Below are positions 14,586 to 23,263 of a DNA stretch of 36,451 bases, in pieces. The stretch spans positions 1-36,451 of the forward strand of contig JAAELU010000239.1 in assembly GCA_024226255.1 (NCBI GenBank). The letters are read 5' to 3'. Both the position numbers and the translations under genes were made by a program. Source of the stretch: a bacterium. GTDB lineage: Bacteria > Actinomycetota > Acidimicrobiia > Spongiisociales > UBA5794. The notes beneath the pieces were generated by a model. The model had not been told where the DNA came from. It was given only the letters and a program-made list of their open reading frames with translations, and made no database searches. Numbering within the stretch: the stretch's first letter is position 1; every line of letters starts with the position of its first letter.

Positions 14586-17501
14586 CTAGCCGTCGGCGTC
14601 GGCTCCCAATGCTTCGGCAGCCAGTTGCTCCGCACGGGTCAGCAGGTCGGCGGCCTCGTCGACCTTCTCCTGGTATCGCGCCAGGTCGCCGGCGCGCAGT
14701 GCGGTGTCAGCCTCTTCGAGGGCCCTGAGGGCCGCTGAGACGAGTTCCGCGACGTCGCTCGGCAATTCACCCGGGTCCGGCCCATCCGGTCCCGGATCGA
14801 CGACTCCCCCGAAGATGGCTGCCAGCGCATCGTCCAGCGAGTCGGCCATCTTGATGTTGCCGTTGTAGGAAACCACAACCTTCTTGAACTCGGGGATTCC
14901 GGTCAAGCCCTCTTCGTCGGCTTGCGCCCCAAACTGCTGATTGGTCTGGGCGGCGTCCTCGGACTGTTTTGCTGTGATATAGATCGGCTGGACGTACAGC
15001 AAGGAATCAAGCACCGGGACGATCAACATATTGCCCTGGATCACTCGGGAACCGCCCTGGTCGAGCAGAGAGAATTCCGGAGAGATGATGGGGTCCTGGT
15101 TGATCAACTCACCAACCTGGCGGGGTCCCTGCTGCAGGGTTCCCGAGGGAAGACGGAAATCGAGAATCTGCCCGTAATCCTCGGGACCCGACTTGGCCAC
15201 CATGAACGAAACCATGTTGGGCCGATCGCGCGGCGTGAATGGCTGCATGATGATGAAACTGGGGTCAGGATCAGCCTGGTCCTCGGGCAGCTTCATCAGC
15301 AGGTAGTACGGCAACATCGGCCGCTCGTTGGGCTCGGCATCGTTGAGGCGTTGCGACCGGAACGGGACGGTTCGCTCGGACGTTGACGGGTCGAGTGCGA
15401 TGACCCACGGGTCGACCGTCCGGTAGAACTGGCTGGAGTCGGTCATGTGATAGATCGTGTACATGTCCGATTGCAGGCGGAACATGTCTTCGGGGTAGCG
15501 CAGGTGCTCCCGCAGCTCCTGAGGCATTTCCGAGCCCGGAGTGAACAGTGTCGGGAAGATCCTCTGGTGGGCTGCAATCAGCGGATCCTCGTTGTCAACA
15601 ACATAGAACGTGATGTCACCGTCATAGGCGTTGACAATGGCCTTCACTGAATTGCGGATGTAGTTGAAGTTGTTGGGCAAACCGGGCGAGATCGCATCGA
15701 GGCGGCTGGTCGGAGCGCCTGCCGAGTAGGGGTAGTTGTCGGTGATCGTGTAGAGATCGAGCACCCACACCAGTTCACCGTTGAGCACCACGAGGTACGG
15801 GTCGGCGTCCGGATACAGGAATCCCGGCGTGAGTTTGGTGATGCGGTCTCTGACGTTGCGCACCATCATCACTTGGCTGTCGTTGTCGAGCCGGCTCGAA
15901 ATCAGGGTGTCGAGGTTGGCGAACCGGGCGGCGAAAGCAAGCTGACGGAAGAATCCTCCGAGCTGCACTCCCCCGTCACCCTGATAAGTGTTGTACTGGA
16001 TGTTGCCGCTGCTACCACCAACCGGGAAGTCGACTTCCTCTTGCCTGGTGCCGGCGATGACATATCGAGACGAGGCATCGTCGGAGAAGTAGACGCGCGG
16101 TTCTGTGATCGCGATCTCATCACTGCCAACGGGTGGGATGTCCTTGATGAGGAAGTCGGGCTGCCCCTCGGTGGTGACACTATTGGCCGGACTGACGACT
16201 GCTCCGAACCCGTGGGTGTAGCCAAGCCGCTCGTTGACCCAGCCCGGCGCCGGAATGTTCTCCTCGTCCAGGTTGCGCGATGACACCATCACTTGTGTCA
16301 ATTCGCCGTTGACTCGATAGCGGTCGACGTCGACGTCCGAAACGTCGTAGAACGTCATGATCGCCTGAAGCTGCTGATAGGTCGTGAACAGCACCGACGG
16401 GTCCCACAGGCGGATGTTGTCGATCGTGTCGCTGTTGGCCTGCAGGTCGTCCTGGGTCAACTCTGAAGAGGCGCCGAATTCCTTCACTTCGATGTCGGTG
16501 AGGCCGTACGCCTCTCGCGTGAAGTTGATGTTGTAGTCGATGAACTCGACTTCCTTGTTCTCCTCATCCGGCTCGACTTGGAAACGTTGCACGAAGGCCG
16601 GGTACAGACCGCCGATGCCGATCGAGGTGACCAGCCACAGGCCGACAGCAACGGCCGGCAGCGTCCATCCCTGGAAACGAATGTTGACCAACAGGATGAT
16701 GGCGGCCACGACGGAGATGATTATCAGGAGCTGCAGCGCCGGTCGCTGCGCGTTGAAGTCAGTGAATGAGGCGCCTACCACCTGGCCTCGCTCGGAGTAG
16801 AGCAGCTCCCAGCGATCCAGCCAGTAGCCGAAGGCCTTGAGCAGTGCCAGCACAGCGAACAGCACGGACAGGTGCACCTTCACACCGGGAGAGACGCTGC
16901 GTTGCACTTGAATGCCGCCGTTGAGGTAGTGCAGCGCCGCTGTCACCAACGCGATTACCAAGAACAGCTGGAAGGTCCAGCCGAAGAGGTCCCGATAGAA
17001 CGGCAGCTTGAAGACGTAGAGGCTCAGGTCGTTGTTGTAGATCGGATCAGTGATTCCAAAACTTCCGCCATGACGGAATAGCAGCCAGTCCTTCCACCAG
17101 ACCGAAGCGCCGAGCCCCACCATCAGTCCGAAGAAGCCGGCAACTGCCAAGCGCACCCAGCGCACTCGGGGCCCAATCCACTCCTGGAACCGTTCAAGCA
17201 GCTCTTCATCGGGCGTGCCGCTGAAAGCGCCGGTTCGGGGTGACAGGCGGTCTGCCAGTGCCAGGTTGATCCAGAACAGGATCGCGGCCACGACAGTTGC
17301 CGCCAACACCAGCCATACCCGAGTGAGGATCAAGGTCCGCCAGGTTCGGGCCTGACCGAGATCGTCAAACCAGAGAAAGTCGGTCCAGAACGTCGCCAGC
17401 GAGCGCACGGTGAGCAACAGGATGAAGCCGCCAATGAGCACAAACGGCAGCCAACGGCGGCCGCCCTCAGGGCGAATTGGTATCGGATCGCGACTGATCA
17501 T
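14586..17501 (-). CDS. UPF0182 family membrane protein
   Basis: Large membrane protein of 971 residues, the normal size for UPF0182 (COG1615), a family found mainly in Actinobacteria and some Cyanobacteria and Firmicutes. The N-terminal 320 residues hold about seven membrane helices (WLPFVLIGGFILLLTVRSLA; VWLVLAATVVAAILFWINLA; LLIIISVVAAIILLV). The rest is a large extracytoplasmic domain with family landmarks such as DYNINFTREAYGL, LDLYTITDNYPYS, NYIRNSVKAIVNAYDG and PYYLLMKLP. The C-terminus is an acidic Pro/Gly linker plus a helical tail (VDEAADLLTRAEQLAAEALG). In mycobacteria the gene lies beside a PDZ/Lon-type protease gene; here that protease is two genes upstream on the same strand. The gap to the DivIVA-like gene is 36 nt and no clear ribosome-binding site is seen. 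Molecular function is not established. Confidence 0.93.
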   Translation of the reverse strand: MISRDPIPIRPEGGRRWLPFVLIGGFILLLTVRSLATFWTDFLWFDDLGQARTWRTLILTRVWLVLAATVVAAILFWINLALADRLSPRTGAFSGTPDEELLERFQEWIGPRVRWVRLAVAGFFGLMVGLGASVWWKDWLLFRHGGSFGITDPIYNNDLSLYVFKLPFYRDLFGWTFQLFLVIALVTAALHYLNGGIQVQRSVSPGVKVHLSVLFAVLALLKAFGYWLDRWELLYSERGQVVGASFTDFNAQRPALQLLIIISVVAAIILLVNIRFQGWTLPAVAVGLWLVTSIGIGGLYPAFVQRFQVEPDEENKEVEFIDYNINFTREAYGLTDIEVKEFGASSELTQDDLQANSDTIDNIRLWDPSVLFTTYQQLQAIMTFYDVSDVDVDRYRVNGELTQVMVSSRNLDEENIPAPGWVNERLGYTHGFGAVVSPANSVTTEGQPDFLIKDIPPVGSDEIAITEPRVYFSDDASSRYVIAGTRQEEVDFPVGGSSGNIQYNTYQGDGGVQLGGFFRQLAFAARFANLDTLISSRLDNDSQVMMVRNVRDRITKLTPGFLYPDADPYLVVLNGELVWVLDLYTITDNYPYSAGAPTSRLDAISPGLPNNFNYIRNSVKAIVNAYDGDITFYVVDNEDPLIAAHQRIFPTLFTPGSEMPQELREHLRYPEDMFRLQSDMYTIYHMTDSSQFYRTVDPWVIALDPSTSERTVPFRSQRLNDAEPNERPMLPYYLLMKLPEDQADPDPSFIIMQPFTPRDRPNMVSFMVAKSGPEDYGQILDFRLPSGTLQQGPRQVGELINQDPIISPEFSLLDQGGSRVIQGNMLIVPVLDSLLYVQPIYITAKQSEDAAQTNQQFGAQADEEGLTGIPEFKKVVVSYNGNIKMADSLDDALAAIFGGVVDPGPDGPDPGELPSDVAELVSAALRALEEADTALRAGDLARYQEKVDEAADLLTRAEQLAAEALGADADG

Positions 17502-17537
17502 GCAGGGGGGATTCTATGCCGGAATGAAACCCAATAT

Positions 17538-19475
17538 TCAGGGCGCCGGAATCACGGTCGAATCGGGGTCCGCAATGTCCCGACCGGCAGGCACGATCGA
17601 GTGCCTCAGGCCCAGCGCGGCAAGGCCCGCGGCGACGCCGGCGTTGTACTCGGCGTGAGCAACTGAACGCACCCGGCGCTCCGCCTCATCGGTGCGCCAT
17701 GCGCGGAAGACTCTGCCGACACTGGCGCCACGTTCGCGGTTTCCTCCGCCGACCGACCCATCGATCGCGTCAACCACGGCCTCCCACAAGTCAGTGACGA
17801 GACTCGAGAGATCGTGACTGCTCCGATCGGGCAAGTCCGGCGCCGGCTGTTCGGCAAGCTCCCCGGCGGCGGCGACACCTTCGCCATAGGATCGAGCGGC
17901 AAGGCCGGCGGCACCCTGGCCGAGCACTGGTTGGAACATTGCCTTTTTGGGTCGCCACTCGCCCGACTCGGTTCGCAGTTCCTCGAGAACTGCGTTCTGG
18001 AGATCGACGATCTCGCGTTTGATTGCTCGTAGGACGTCATTCGTCACGGGGAACAACCGCCGATCGCGCAGATCGAGCGGCCCGTCTGCCAGCGCAGCAA
18101 CGACGGCACCGGTCGGCTCAGTAACGGGTGGCGATTCTGTGGCCGGTTCGGGTGCCACTGCCGAAGGGGCCTCAGGCGATCGGGCGGGCTCCTGGGCGGT
18201 GGCGGCTGTCGGCTCAGCATTCGGTTTGCGAAGGCTGGCAAAAAGGTCGTCGATCACGGCAGCCTCCGGCTCCGGCTCGGGATCGGCCTCCGGCTCCGGC
18301 TCGGGATCGGCCTCGGGTTCCGGTTCCGGCTCGGGCTCCGGCTCCGGCTCGGGCTCCGGCTCGACCACCGGCGGTGGCTCTGGGCTGTCCCCTTCGGATG
18401 TCTGGTCCAGCACGGCAGTGGCCGAACTGTCCGCAGACACGATCGAGTCACCGCTGGTGATTTCGAAATCCAGAGATGCGGATTCGGCCGAACTGCCGGA
18501 ACCCCCACTGAGCAACTCGAGCTCAGGCGGGTCCACTGGGTCCGGTTCCGAAGGCGGCGGAACACTCCGCAGAGACTCAACTTCCGCAACGAGCTGATCG
18601 GCGTCCACCGGCTCCATGACGATCTCTGGAGGAGCTGGAACCAAACGAACCGTGGCATCGTCATCAAGCCAATCATCGATCTCGGGCTTGTCGTCGTCTT
18701 CTTCTTCGCCTTCCACCGTCAGCACCCTCACGGATGTTTCCGATGGGTCGGTCGTGGCGTGTGTGAGCTCCTCGGTGCGGCCCGCGATGCGGTCCTCGAC
18801 ACCAGATAGGGTCTCGCGGGCGGCTTCGAGCTCGAGCATCAACTCTTCACGCCGCTCTTCGAGAGCCCGAACCCGCTCCTCAGCAAGCTCGACGGACTGG
18901 TTCGCTTCCTCAGTGACTCGCTCCGCCTCCGTGCTCGCTTCAGCGAGCACCTCCTTGGCGCTCAGCTGCGACGCGGCCGTGGCCTCTTCGGCATCGCGTT
19001 TTGCGTTGCCGGTCAGGCGCAGCGCCTCACGTTCAGCCTCAGCCCTCACAAATAGCGCGTCCTCGGCGGCTTTGGACGAAATGCCGGCAACTTCGGCGGT
19101 TACACCTTCAACCATGTTCTGGGCGGTCTCCCACGCTTCGGCGCGGAGCGTCTCGGACTCCTCCTTGGAAGTGGCAGCCAGCGAAGCGGCATCGGCCTTG
19201 GCACGGTCCCGCATGTCTTCGGCGGCGTCCCTGGCTGCTTGGAGGATGTCCCTGACGTCCTCACCTACCGTGTCGAATTCCGCTTTCAGGTCGGGAAGTT
19301 CGGTGATTCCGAGCTGTCCAAGGCGCTCATCGAGGTCGCTGAGGCGAGCCTGCAGCGCTTCTACTTGCGCGGCAACTTCGTTCTGGAATTCTTCGACCTC
19401 GGCACGTTCGAACCCGCGGCGCGCCGACGAGAAACTGCGCGTTCGAATCGCGTCCGGTTGGAGATCTTCGGACAT
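17538..19475 (-). CDS. DivIVA-like coiled-coil protein with EP-rich linker
   Basis: Cytoplasmic scaffold of 645 residues. The N-terminus IRTRSFSSARRGFERAEVEE followed by FQNEVAAQVEAL matches the DivIVA/Wag31 membrane-binding start (F...RRGYD..EVD.FL). Residues about 40-230 are continuous Ala/Glu-rich coiled coil (EEANQSVELAEERVRALEER). An acidic disordered middle contains a pure Glu-Pro tract at about 365-405. The C-terminal 200 residues are helical (RLFPVTNDVLRAIKREIVDL) with several Arg-rich segments. DivIVA proteins mark negatively curved membranes and organise polar growth or division; this one is much longer than Wag31 and may be a related coiled-coil organiser rather than DivIVA itself. 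It lies between the protease and UPF0182 genes with gaps of 38 and 36 nt, so the three probably form one operon. Confidence 0.82.
   Translation of the reverse strand: MSEDLQPDAIRTRSFSSARRGFERAEVEEFQNEVAAQVEALQARLSDLDERLGQLGITELPDLKAEFDTVGEDVRDILQAARDAAEDMRDRAKADAASLAATSKEESETLRAEAWETAQNMVEGVTAEVAGISSKAAEDALFVRAEAEREALRLTGNAKRDAEEATAASQLSAKEVLAEASTEAERVTEEANQSVELAEERVRALEERREELMLELEAARETLSGVEDRIAGRTEELTHATTDPSETSVRVLTVEGEEEDDDKPEIDDWLDDDATVRLVPAPPEIVMEPVDADQLVAEVESLRSVPPPSEPDPVDPPELELLSGGSGSSAESASLDFEITSGDSIVSADSSATAVLDQTSEGDSPEPPPVVEPEPEPEPEPEPEPEPEADPEPEPEADPEPEPEAAVIDDLFASLRKPNAEPTAATAQEPARSPEAPSAVAPEPATESPPVTEPTGAVVAALADGPLDLRDRRLFPVTNDVLRAIKREIVDLQNAVLEELRTESGEWRPKKAMFQPVLGQGAAGLAARSYGEGVAAAGELAEQPAPDLPDRSSHDLSSLVTDLWEAVVDAIDGSVGGGNRERGASVGRVFRAWRTDEAERRVRSVAHAEYNAGVAAGLAALGLRHSIVPAGRDIADPDSTVIPAP
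18258..18370. repeat. Low-complexity repeat encoding the Glu-Pro tract
   Basis: Runs of GGCTCC/GGCTCG hexamers with a 24-bp higher-order unit (GGCTCCGGCTCGGGATCGGC) on the plus strand. On the coding strand these give EPEPEP and EADPEPEP. Expansion and contraction by slippage is expected, so the tract length is likely to vary between strains. Confidence 0.85.
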
Positions 19476-19513
19476 GACGGCACGATACCGCCGCAGCTCC
19501 CGAGAACAGGGGT

Positions 19514-20668
19514 TTAAAGGGTTTCGAGAAAGGCCAAGGCGTCGGCAATCGTGGCGACTTCAATCACTTCGATGTCATCACCAGCCGCTTCAAGCGCATC
19601 TGGATAGTTGGAGGTTGGGACCAAAACGAAATTGGCGCCCGCGTCGATCGCACCAAAGACCTTCTGTTTGATGCCCCCAATGGCCCCCACTGTTCCGTCA
19701 CGTGAAATGGTGCCGGTTCCCGCAATGGACTGACCTTTGGTGATGTCCTCTTCGGTGAGCTGGTTCATTATCTCGAGGGTGAACATCAGACCTGCCGACG
19801 GTCCCCCAATGTTGTTGGAGTCGATGGTGATGTCCACTGGGAACACTGTCTCGGTGGGACCGCTGGTGAGCAGGACTCCGACCATGCCACGATCCGGTTC
19901 CTCGATGAGATTGCCGTCCTCGTCCTTTGCCCGGAAGGGACCAAGGACGATTGCCACGTCGAGTTCCTCAACGACGTTGTCGTCGCCGACAATCCGCCTG
20001 ATGCTCAGGACAACTTCGTCGCCTGGTGCCCGGCCACCGATTTGGCCGACCGCCTCGTCGACAAAGGACACCGAGGTTCCATCTACGGCAACGATCAAGT
20101 CCCCGTCAAGCAGGTTCCCTACCGCGGCGCTCCCCTCGACGATGCCTTGCACCTGGGCGCCTGAGCCGATCAACGTGACTTCGTAGCCGAGCTGCGTGAG
20201 AGCTACGAACTTGGCGCTGTCTTGGGACGCCTGCATCAGTGCCAGATTCTGCTGTCGCAGATCTTCCTGGCTCACGCCGACGGGCCGCACGTTCTCACGA
20301 GGGCTCAGATCGACCTCGCGGTCGATCAATGCTCCGATGTACTCAATGACGTTGACCTCTTTCAGGGATACCGTCAAGAAGAACAACTCGCCTGATCCCT
20401 CTGCGGCGGCGTCATCAACAGCGATGAAGTCGGTGACATCGTTAACCGGACCCGGCGAGAACGAGTAGTAGGGAACGTCGAACGGAAAGAGGAGGACGAG
20501 CGTTACTGCCGCGCCGACGAGGAACATGAATCCGGCCAGCACGAAGGGCCACACCGGTCCCTTGCGGTCCGGGCGCAGGTTCCGCGGGATCTCATCCCAG
20601 CTGCCGGGGTCACTCGAGCCTCTCACGACAGCATCGCGATCGGCCACTTCAGTGTCGTACACGTCCAT
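19514..20668 (-). CDS. Membrane-anchored PDZ/Lon-type serine protease (YlbL-like)
   Basis: 384 residues: a short cytoplasmic N-terminus, one membrane helix (VWPFVLAGFMFLVGAAVTLVL), an extracytoplasmic PDZ domain (VQGIVEGSAAVGNLLDGDLI with VAVDGTSVSF) and a C-terminal Lon-type (S16) protease domain. The catalytic dyad is visible as Ser291 in NIGGPSAGLMF and Lys334 in GGIKQKVFGA. The 43-residue spacing equals that of the E. coli Lon dyad (Ser679/Lys722). There is no ATPase domain. B. subtilis YlbL, of the same layout, degrades the membrane-bound division inhibitor YneA; the target here is unknown. Neighbours are a DivIVA-like scaffold and UPF0182, so a division or envelope role fits the context. 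Confidence 0.92.
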   Translation of the reverse strand: MDVYDTEVADRDAVVRGSSDPGSWDEIPRNLRPDRKGPVWPFVLAGFMFLVGAAVTLVLLFPFDVPYYSFSPGPVNDVTDFIAVDDAAAEGSGELFFLTVSLKEVNVIEYIGALIDREVDLSPRENVRPVGVSQEDLRQQNLALMQASQDSAKFVALTQLGYEVTLIGSGAQVQGIVEGSAAVGNLLDGDLIVAVDGTSVSFVDEAVGQIGGRAPGDEVVLSIRRIVGDDNVVEELDVAIVLGPFRAKDEDGNLIEEPDRGMVGVLLTSGPTETVFPVDITIDSNNIGGPSAGLMFTLEIMNQLTEEDITKGQSIAGTGTISRDGTVGAIGGIKQKVFGAIDAGANFVLVPTSNYPDALEAAGDDIEVIEVATIADALAFLETL

Positions 20669-20913
20669 GGAGGTCGCAGGTTAACCAAGCCCGAACGGTA
20701 CGAGGGGAACTCCTCACCAACTCGAGCGGTCGGTCTCACGGACGGCGATATGGCCTTGCGCATCCAACACTCATCGTCAGATCGACCAATAGGCCTTGAG
20801 CGGTAACGGTCGCGCCGGCTGAAACCGGACTTCCTCGGTCGCCACCTCGATGACCCGTCGGGACCCAACCGTCGCCGGTAGAGTGGCCGCCACGCCATGG
20901 GCTGGGAGGAACA

Positions 20914-21501
20914 TTGCAGGCGACGATCCCATCACGAGTCATCACGGGCAGAGTGCTGCCCAATAGCGCGACCTGGACGGTGGTCCTCACTATCGGCTTC
21001 GCTCTGTTGACGGCCGCCGCCGCTCAAGTGCGCATCCCGTTGCCGTTCACGCCGGTGCCCATAACCGGACAGACCTTCGCCGTCCTGCTGACAGGCGCCG
21101 CCCTCGGCGCAACGTGGGGCGGTGCTAGCCAACTCGTCTACGTTCTGATGGGCGCATCGGGCCTTCCCTTCTTCGCCGGAGCCGAGGGCGGGCTCACCTA
21201 CGTGACGGGAGCGACAGGCGGGTATCTGCTCGGCTTCGTCTTGGCTGCGATCGCAGTCGGCTATCTGGCGGAGCACCAACAGGACCGCACAGTCGCCGCC
21301 GCCATCCCGGCCTTCCTCACTGGGAATCTGATCATCTACGCCGTTGGGGTCCCCTGGCTGTACCGATCGGTGGAGTCAATCACCACTGGTGAAGCAGCTC
21401 TAGCGGCCGGCTTCACGCCGTTCATCGCCGGAGACCTGGTGAAGGTGGCACTCGCCGGGCTCCTACTCCCCGCGGCGTGGAAGATGGCGAGGAAGTACTA
21501 G
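20914..21501 (+). CDS. bioY: BioY, substrate-binding S component of a biotin ECF transporter
   Basis: Integral membrane protein of 195 residues with about six helices. BioY binds biotin and takes it up together with the energy-coupling module EcfAAT. Family signatures: AAAAQVRIPLPFTPVPITGQ followed by TFAVLLTGAALG, then GASGLPFFAG, GGLTYVTGATGGYLLGF and the C-terminal FIAGDLVKVALAGLLLPAAW. The start is a TTG at 20914 behind GGGAGGAA, the only well-placed start for this frame. No EcfA or EcfT gene is in the window, so it would use a distant shared module or act alone. The 245 bp between the protease start and this gene show nothing else I can identify. Biotin is also the cofactor of the carboxylase family seen at the left edge. 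Confidence 0.93.
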   Translation: MQATIPSRVITGRVLPNSATWTVVLTIGFALLTAAAAQVRIPLPFTPVPITGQTFAVLLTGAALGATWGGASQLVYVLMGASGLPFFAGAEGGLTYVTGATGGYLLGFVLAAIAVGYLAEHQQDRTVAAAIPAFLTGNLIIYAVGVPWLYRSVESITTGEAALAAGFTPFIAGDLVKVALAGLLLPAAWKMARKY

Positions 21502-21513
21502 GGACACAAGTAG

Positions 21514-21586
21514 CCAGTAGCCAGTAGTACGTAGCCGCCGAGTCTTCCGCGAGGCCGTCGATCTGAATGCTGACTGCTGGTTTTTT
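21514..21586 (+). terminator. Probable intrinsic terminator after bioY
   Basis: CCAGTAGCCAG (21514-21524) pairs with CTGACTGCTGG (21570-21580) over 10 of 11 positions, one of them a G:T pair, and six T follow directly at 21581-21586. The loop is large at 45 nt. The left arm lies in short AGTAGCC direct repeats, and CAAGTAGCCA at 21507 also has a perfect partner TGGCTACTTG at 21620, so two alternative folds are possible. Confidence 0.45.
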
Positions 21587-21676
21587 GATCTCTCCCTTCA
21601 CACACTCTTTACGACTCGTTGGCTACTTGCTGACATCGCGCAACCACACTGGGTGTTGAGGAAAGGAGAAGGGCAA

Positions 21677-22447
21677 ATGACCCATCGAACTCGTTTGTGG
21701 CTGGTCGCTCTTGTGGTAGGCGGTCTCTTGGTGGCACTCCCGGGCGCTGCCGTGGCTCAGACCGACACGGCAACGTCAGATACGCCGTCCGTGTCGGATG
21801 AGGTATCGGACCTTCGTCGGATCAAGCATCGAGCGCTGCATGCGATCGACAAGCGGCTCCACACCATCAAGCGCCTGGCCAATCGTGTTGAAGACAGTGG
21901 CACCGTCACCGACGCACACGCTGAGACTCTGCTTGTTGATCTGCGCGACGCCGCGGAAGGACTCGGAGAGCTCGCTCGGAAGATCAAGGCCGCAGAGACG
22001 ATCGAGGAACTGCGCGAATTGGTACCGCTTATCGCAACCGACTTCAGGATCTATCAGGTCGTGAAGCCGAAGGTTGTCGAGGTCCTAGCAAGCGACCGAG
22101 TTGTGGCAGCGACCGTGCGGCTCACTGAGCTCGGCGACAAGCTGGAAATGCTTCTCGAGCGCGCCGCGAACGCCGGCTACGACGTAACACGGCCCAAGAT
22201 CGTCCTAGAACGGATGCGACTCAACGTCGCTGCCGCCGCCGAGCTAGCCGGACCGGTTGCCGACATGGTGATCGACCTGCAGCCTGAAGACTGGCCTGAT
22301 CCGGCCAAGGCACTGCTGCGCGAAGGCCGTGCTCGGATCGACAAATCGGTTGATCAGCTGCACCACGCCAAGTATCGGGCCAAGAAGATCATGCGCTGGC
22401 TGCGCAACCTGGCCGATCCGCCAGTCGACCTCTCAGAGCTCGACTGA
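21677..22447 (+). CDS. Exported helical protein of unknown function
   Basis: Protein of 256 residues from ATG 21677, which has AAGGAGAAGGG just upstream; the longer frame from 21653 lacks this. Signal peptide: LWLVALVVGGLLVALPGAAVAQ. The mature part is almost entirely helical and highly charged: RRIKHRALHAIDKRLHTIKR, VDLRDAAEGLGELARKIKAA and LREGRARIDKSVDQLHHAKY. These amphipathic stretches suggest an extended helical bundle. I recognise no catalytic motif, Cys pair or anchor. It is a single-gene unit flanked by terminators. Function unknown; similar short secreted helical proteins occur singly in other actinobacterial genomes. Confidence 0.8.
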   Translation: MTHRTRLWLVALVVGGLLVALPGAAVAQTDTATSDTPSVSDEVSDLRRIKHRALHAIDKRLHTIKRLANRVEDSGTVTDAHAETLLVDLRDAAEGLGELARKIKAAETIEELRELVPLIATDFRIYQVVKPKVVEVLASDRVVAATVRLTELGDKLEMLLERAANAGYDVTRPKIVLERMRLNVAAAAELAGPVADMVIDLQPEDWPDPAKALLREGRARIDKSVDQLHHAKYRAKKIMRWLRNLADPPVDLSELD

Positions 22448-22500
22448 CCTCAAGAACTGACTGTCGCCGGACTCAGCAGCCGACGGCACGACGTAGGCCA

Positions 22501-22536
22501 AGTGCCCGCGGCGCCACTCGTGGCGTCACGGGCACT
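22501..22536 (+). terminator. Terminator after the exported helical protein
   Basis: AGTGCCCG and CGGGCACT enclose an inner GCGCCAC/GTGGCG stem, 54 nt after the stop codon. The stem is long and GC-rich; no T-run follows. Confidence 0.6.
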
Positions 22537-22566
22537 CGCCGCGCATGGGCGAGGGTGTGCCAACGA

Positions 22567-22835
22567 GTCTCCTCCCCCGTCAGACGCCGCTTTGGGCGGA
22601 TGATGGCTGGGGGAGGTGCCGAGGCTCTGTGAGGCGGAGGGGGCAGCGAAGGTAGTCCGCAAGGAGAACGTTGCGTCTGTCGCGAAGGGCGCGGCGGGGC
22701 GTGACCGCGGCGGTTGGGTGCCCGCGGGCGTGTGCACGGCGTTGTCGCGACTCTGCTTCCCCCCTCGGCTCGCATAGCCTCGCCACTCCCCCCAAACGTC
22801 TATCGCCCAAAGCGGCGCTAGACGGGGGGAGAGAC
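22567..22835. repeat. Large imperfect palindrome, about 270 bp, in a gene-free stretch
   Basis: Left arm 22567-22661 and right arm 22743-22835 are inverted copies of each other with scattered mismatches. The best block is CGCCGCTTTGGGCG at 22585-22598 against CGCCCAAAGCGGCG at 22804-22817, exact over 14 bp; GTCTCCTCCCCCGTC pairs with the GACGGGGGGAGAGAC block. Each arm can also fold on itself (CCTCCCCC at 22571 with GGGGGAGG at 22609; CGTCTA with TAGACG on the right). The centre is GC-rich with no gene. It looks like a dispersed intergenic palindromic repeat of the REP/MITE kind. Confidence 0.8.
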
Positions 22836-22858
22836 CCGCATCCGCCCCACGCACCCCG

Positions 22859-23263
22859 CTACTTGTCACCGATCAGGTAGACCGTGCCGGTGAAGGAGCC
22901 ACAGATACGGTTGTCGCGGGCGCGGGTGACGATGACTCGATACGTTGCCAGTGTGCGGCCTCGGGTCAGCTCCTCAACTTGTGCGATCAGGCGATCATCG
23001 GCAACGGTTGCCGCCGAGAGGACGAGGTGGGCGTCGATGGCAACGGCGAGGCCGCCCGGGACATTGGAGGCCAGTGAGAAGGCGCAGTCGGCGACACTGA
23101 ACACCACTCCCCCGTGCGTTGTGCCGGCGAAGTTGAGGTGCGATTCGGTGACGTCCATCTCGACTGTGATCGTCTCATCAGTGACTTCGACCATGCGGAT
23201 GCCGAGGCTCTGGGCATAGGGATCATCCGCGAGCAGATCGGCAGCTCGGCTAGATCGACTCAT
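22859..23263 (-). CDS. PaaI-like hotdog-fold acyl-CoA thioesterase
   Basis: Protein of 134 residues, the usual size for a single hotdog domain. NFAGTTHGGVVFSVADCAFS is the PaaI/YbgC-type active-site helix (N..G..HGG..F..AD), followed by strands AIDAHLVLSAAT and ATYRVIVTRA. Thioesterases of this type hydrolyse hydroxyphenylacetyl-CoA and similar esters and release CoA from stalled intermediates of phenylacetate degradation. The start is taken at ATG 23263, inside the last codons of the ABC ATPase gene (14-nt overlap), which implies translational coupling; the longer upstream frame is only the antisense-free extension through that gene. As last gene of the importer/degradation run, a CoA-recycling role in the same pathway fits. 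Confidence 0.9.
   Translation of the reverse strand: MSRSSRAADLLADDPYAQSLGIRMVEVTDETITVEMDVTESHLNFAGTTHGGVVFSVADCAFSLASNVPGGLAVAIDAHLVLSAATVADDRLIAQVEELTRGRTLATYRVIVTRARDNRICGSFTGTVYLIGDK

Noticed and set aside
17947-18597. Plus-strand frame with a Ser-Gly repeat
   Set aside because: It is the antisense of the Glu-Pro tract of the DivIVA-like protein.
22473-22880. Several overlapping Arg/Pro-rich frames in the palindrome region
   Set aside because: Composition is extreme, no starts with ribosome-binding sites, and the DNA is better explained by the inverted repeat.
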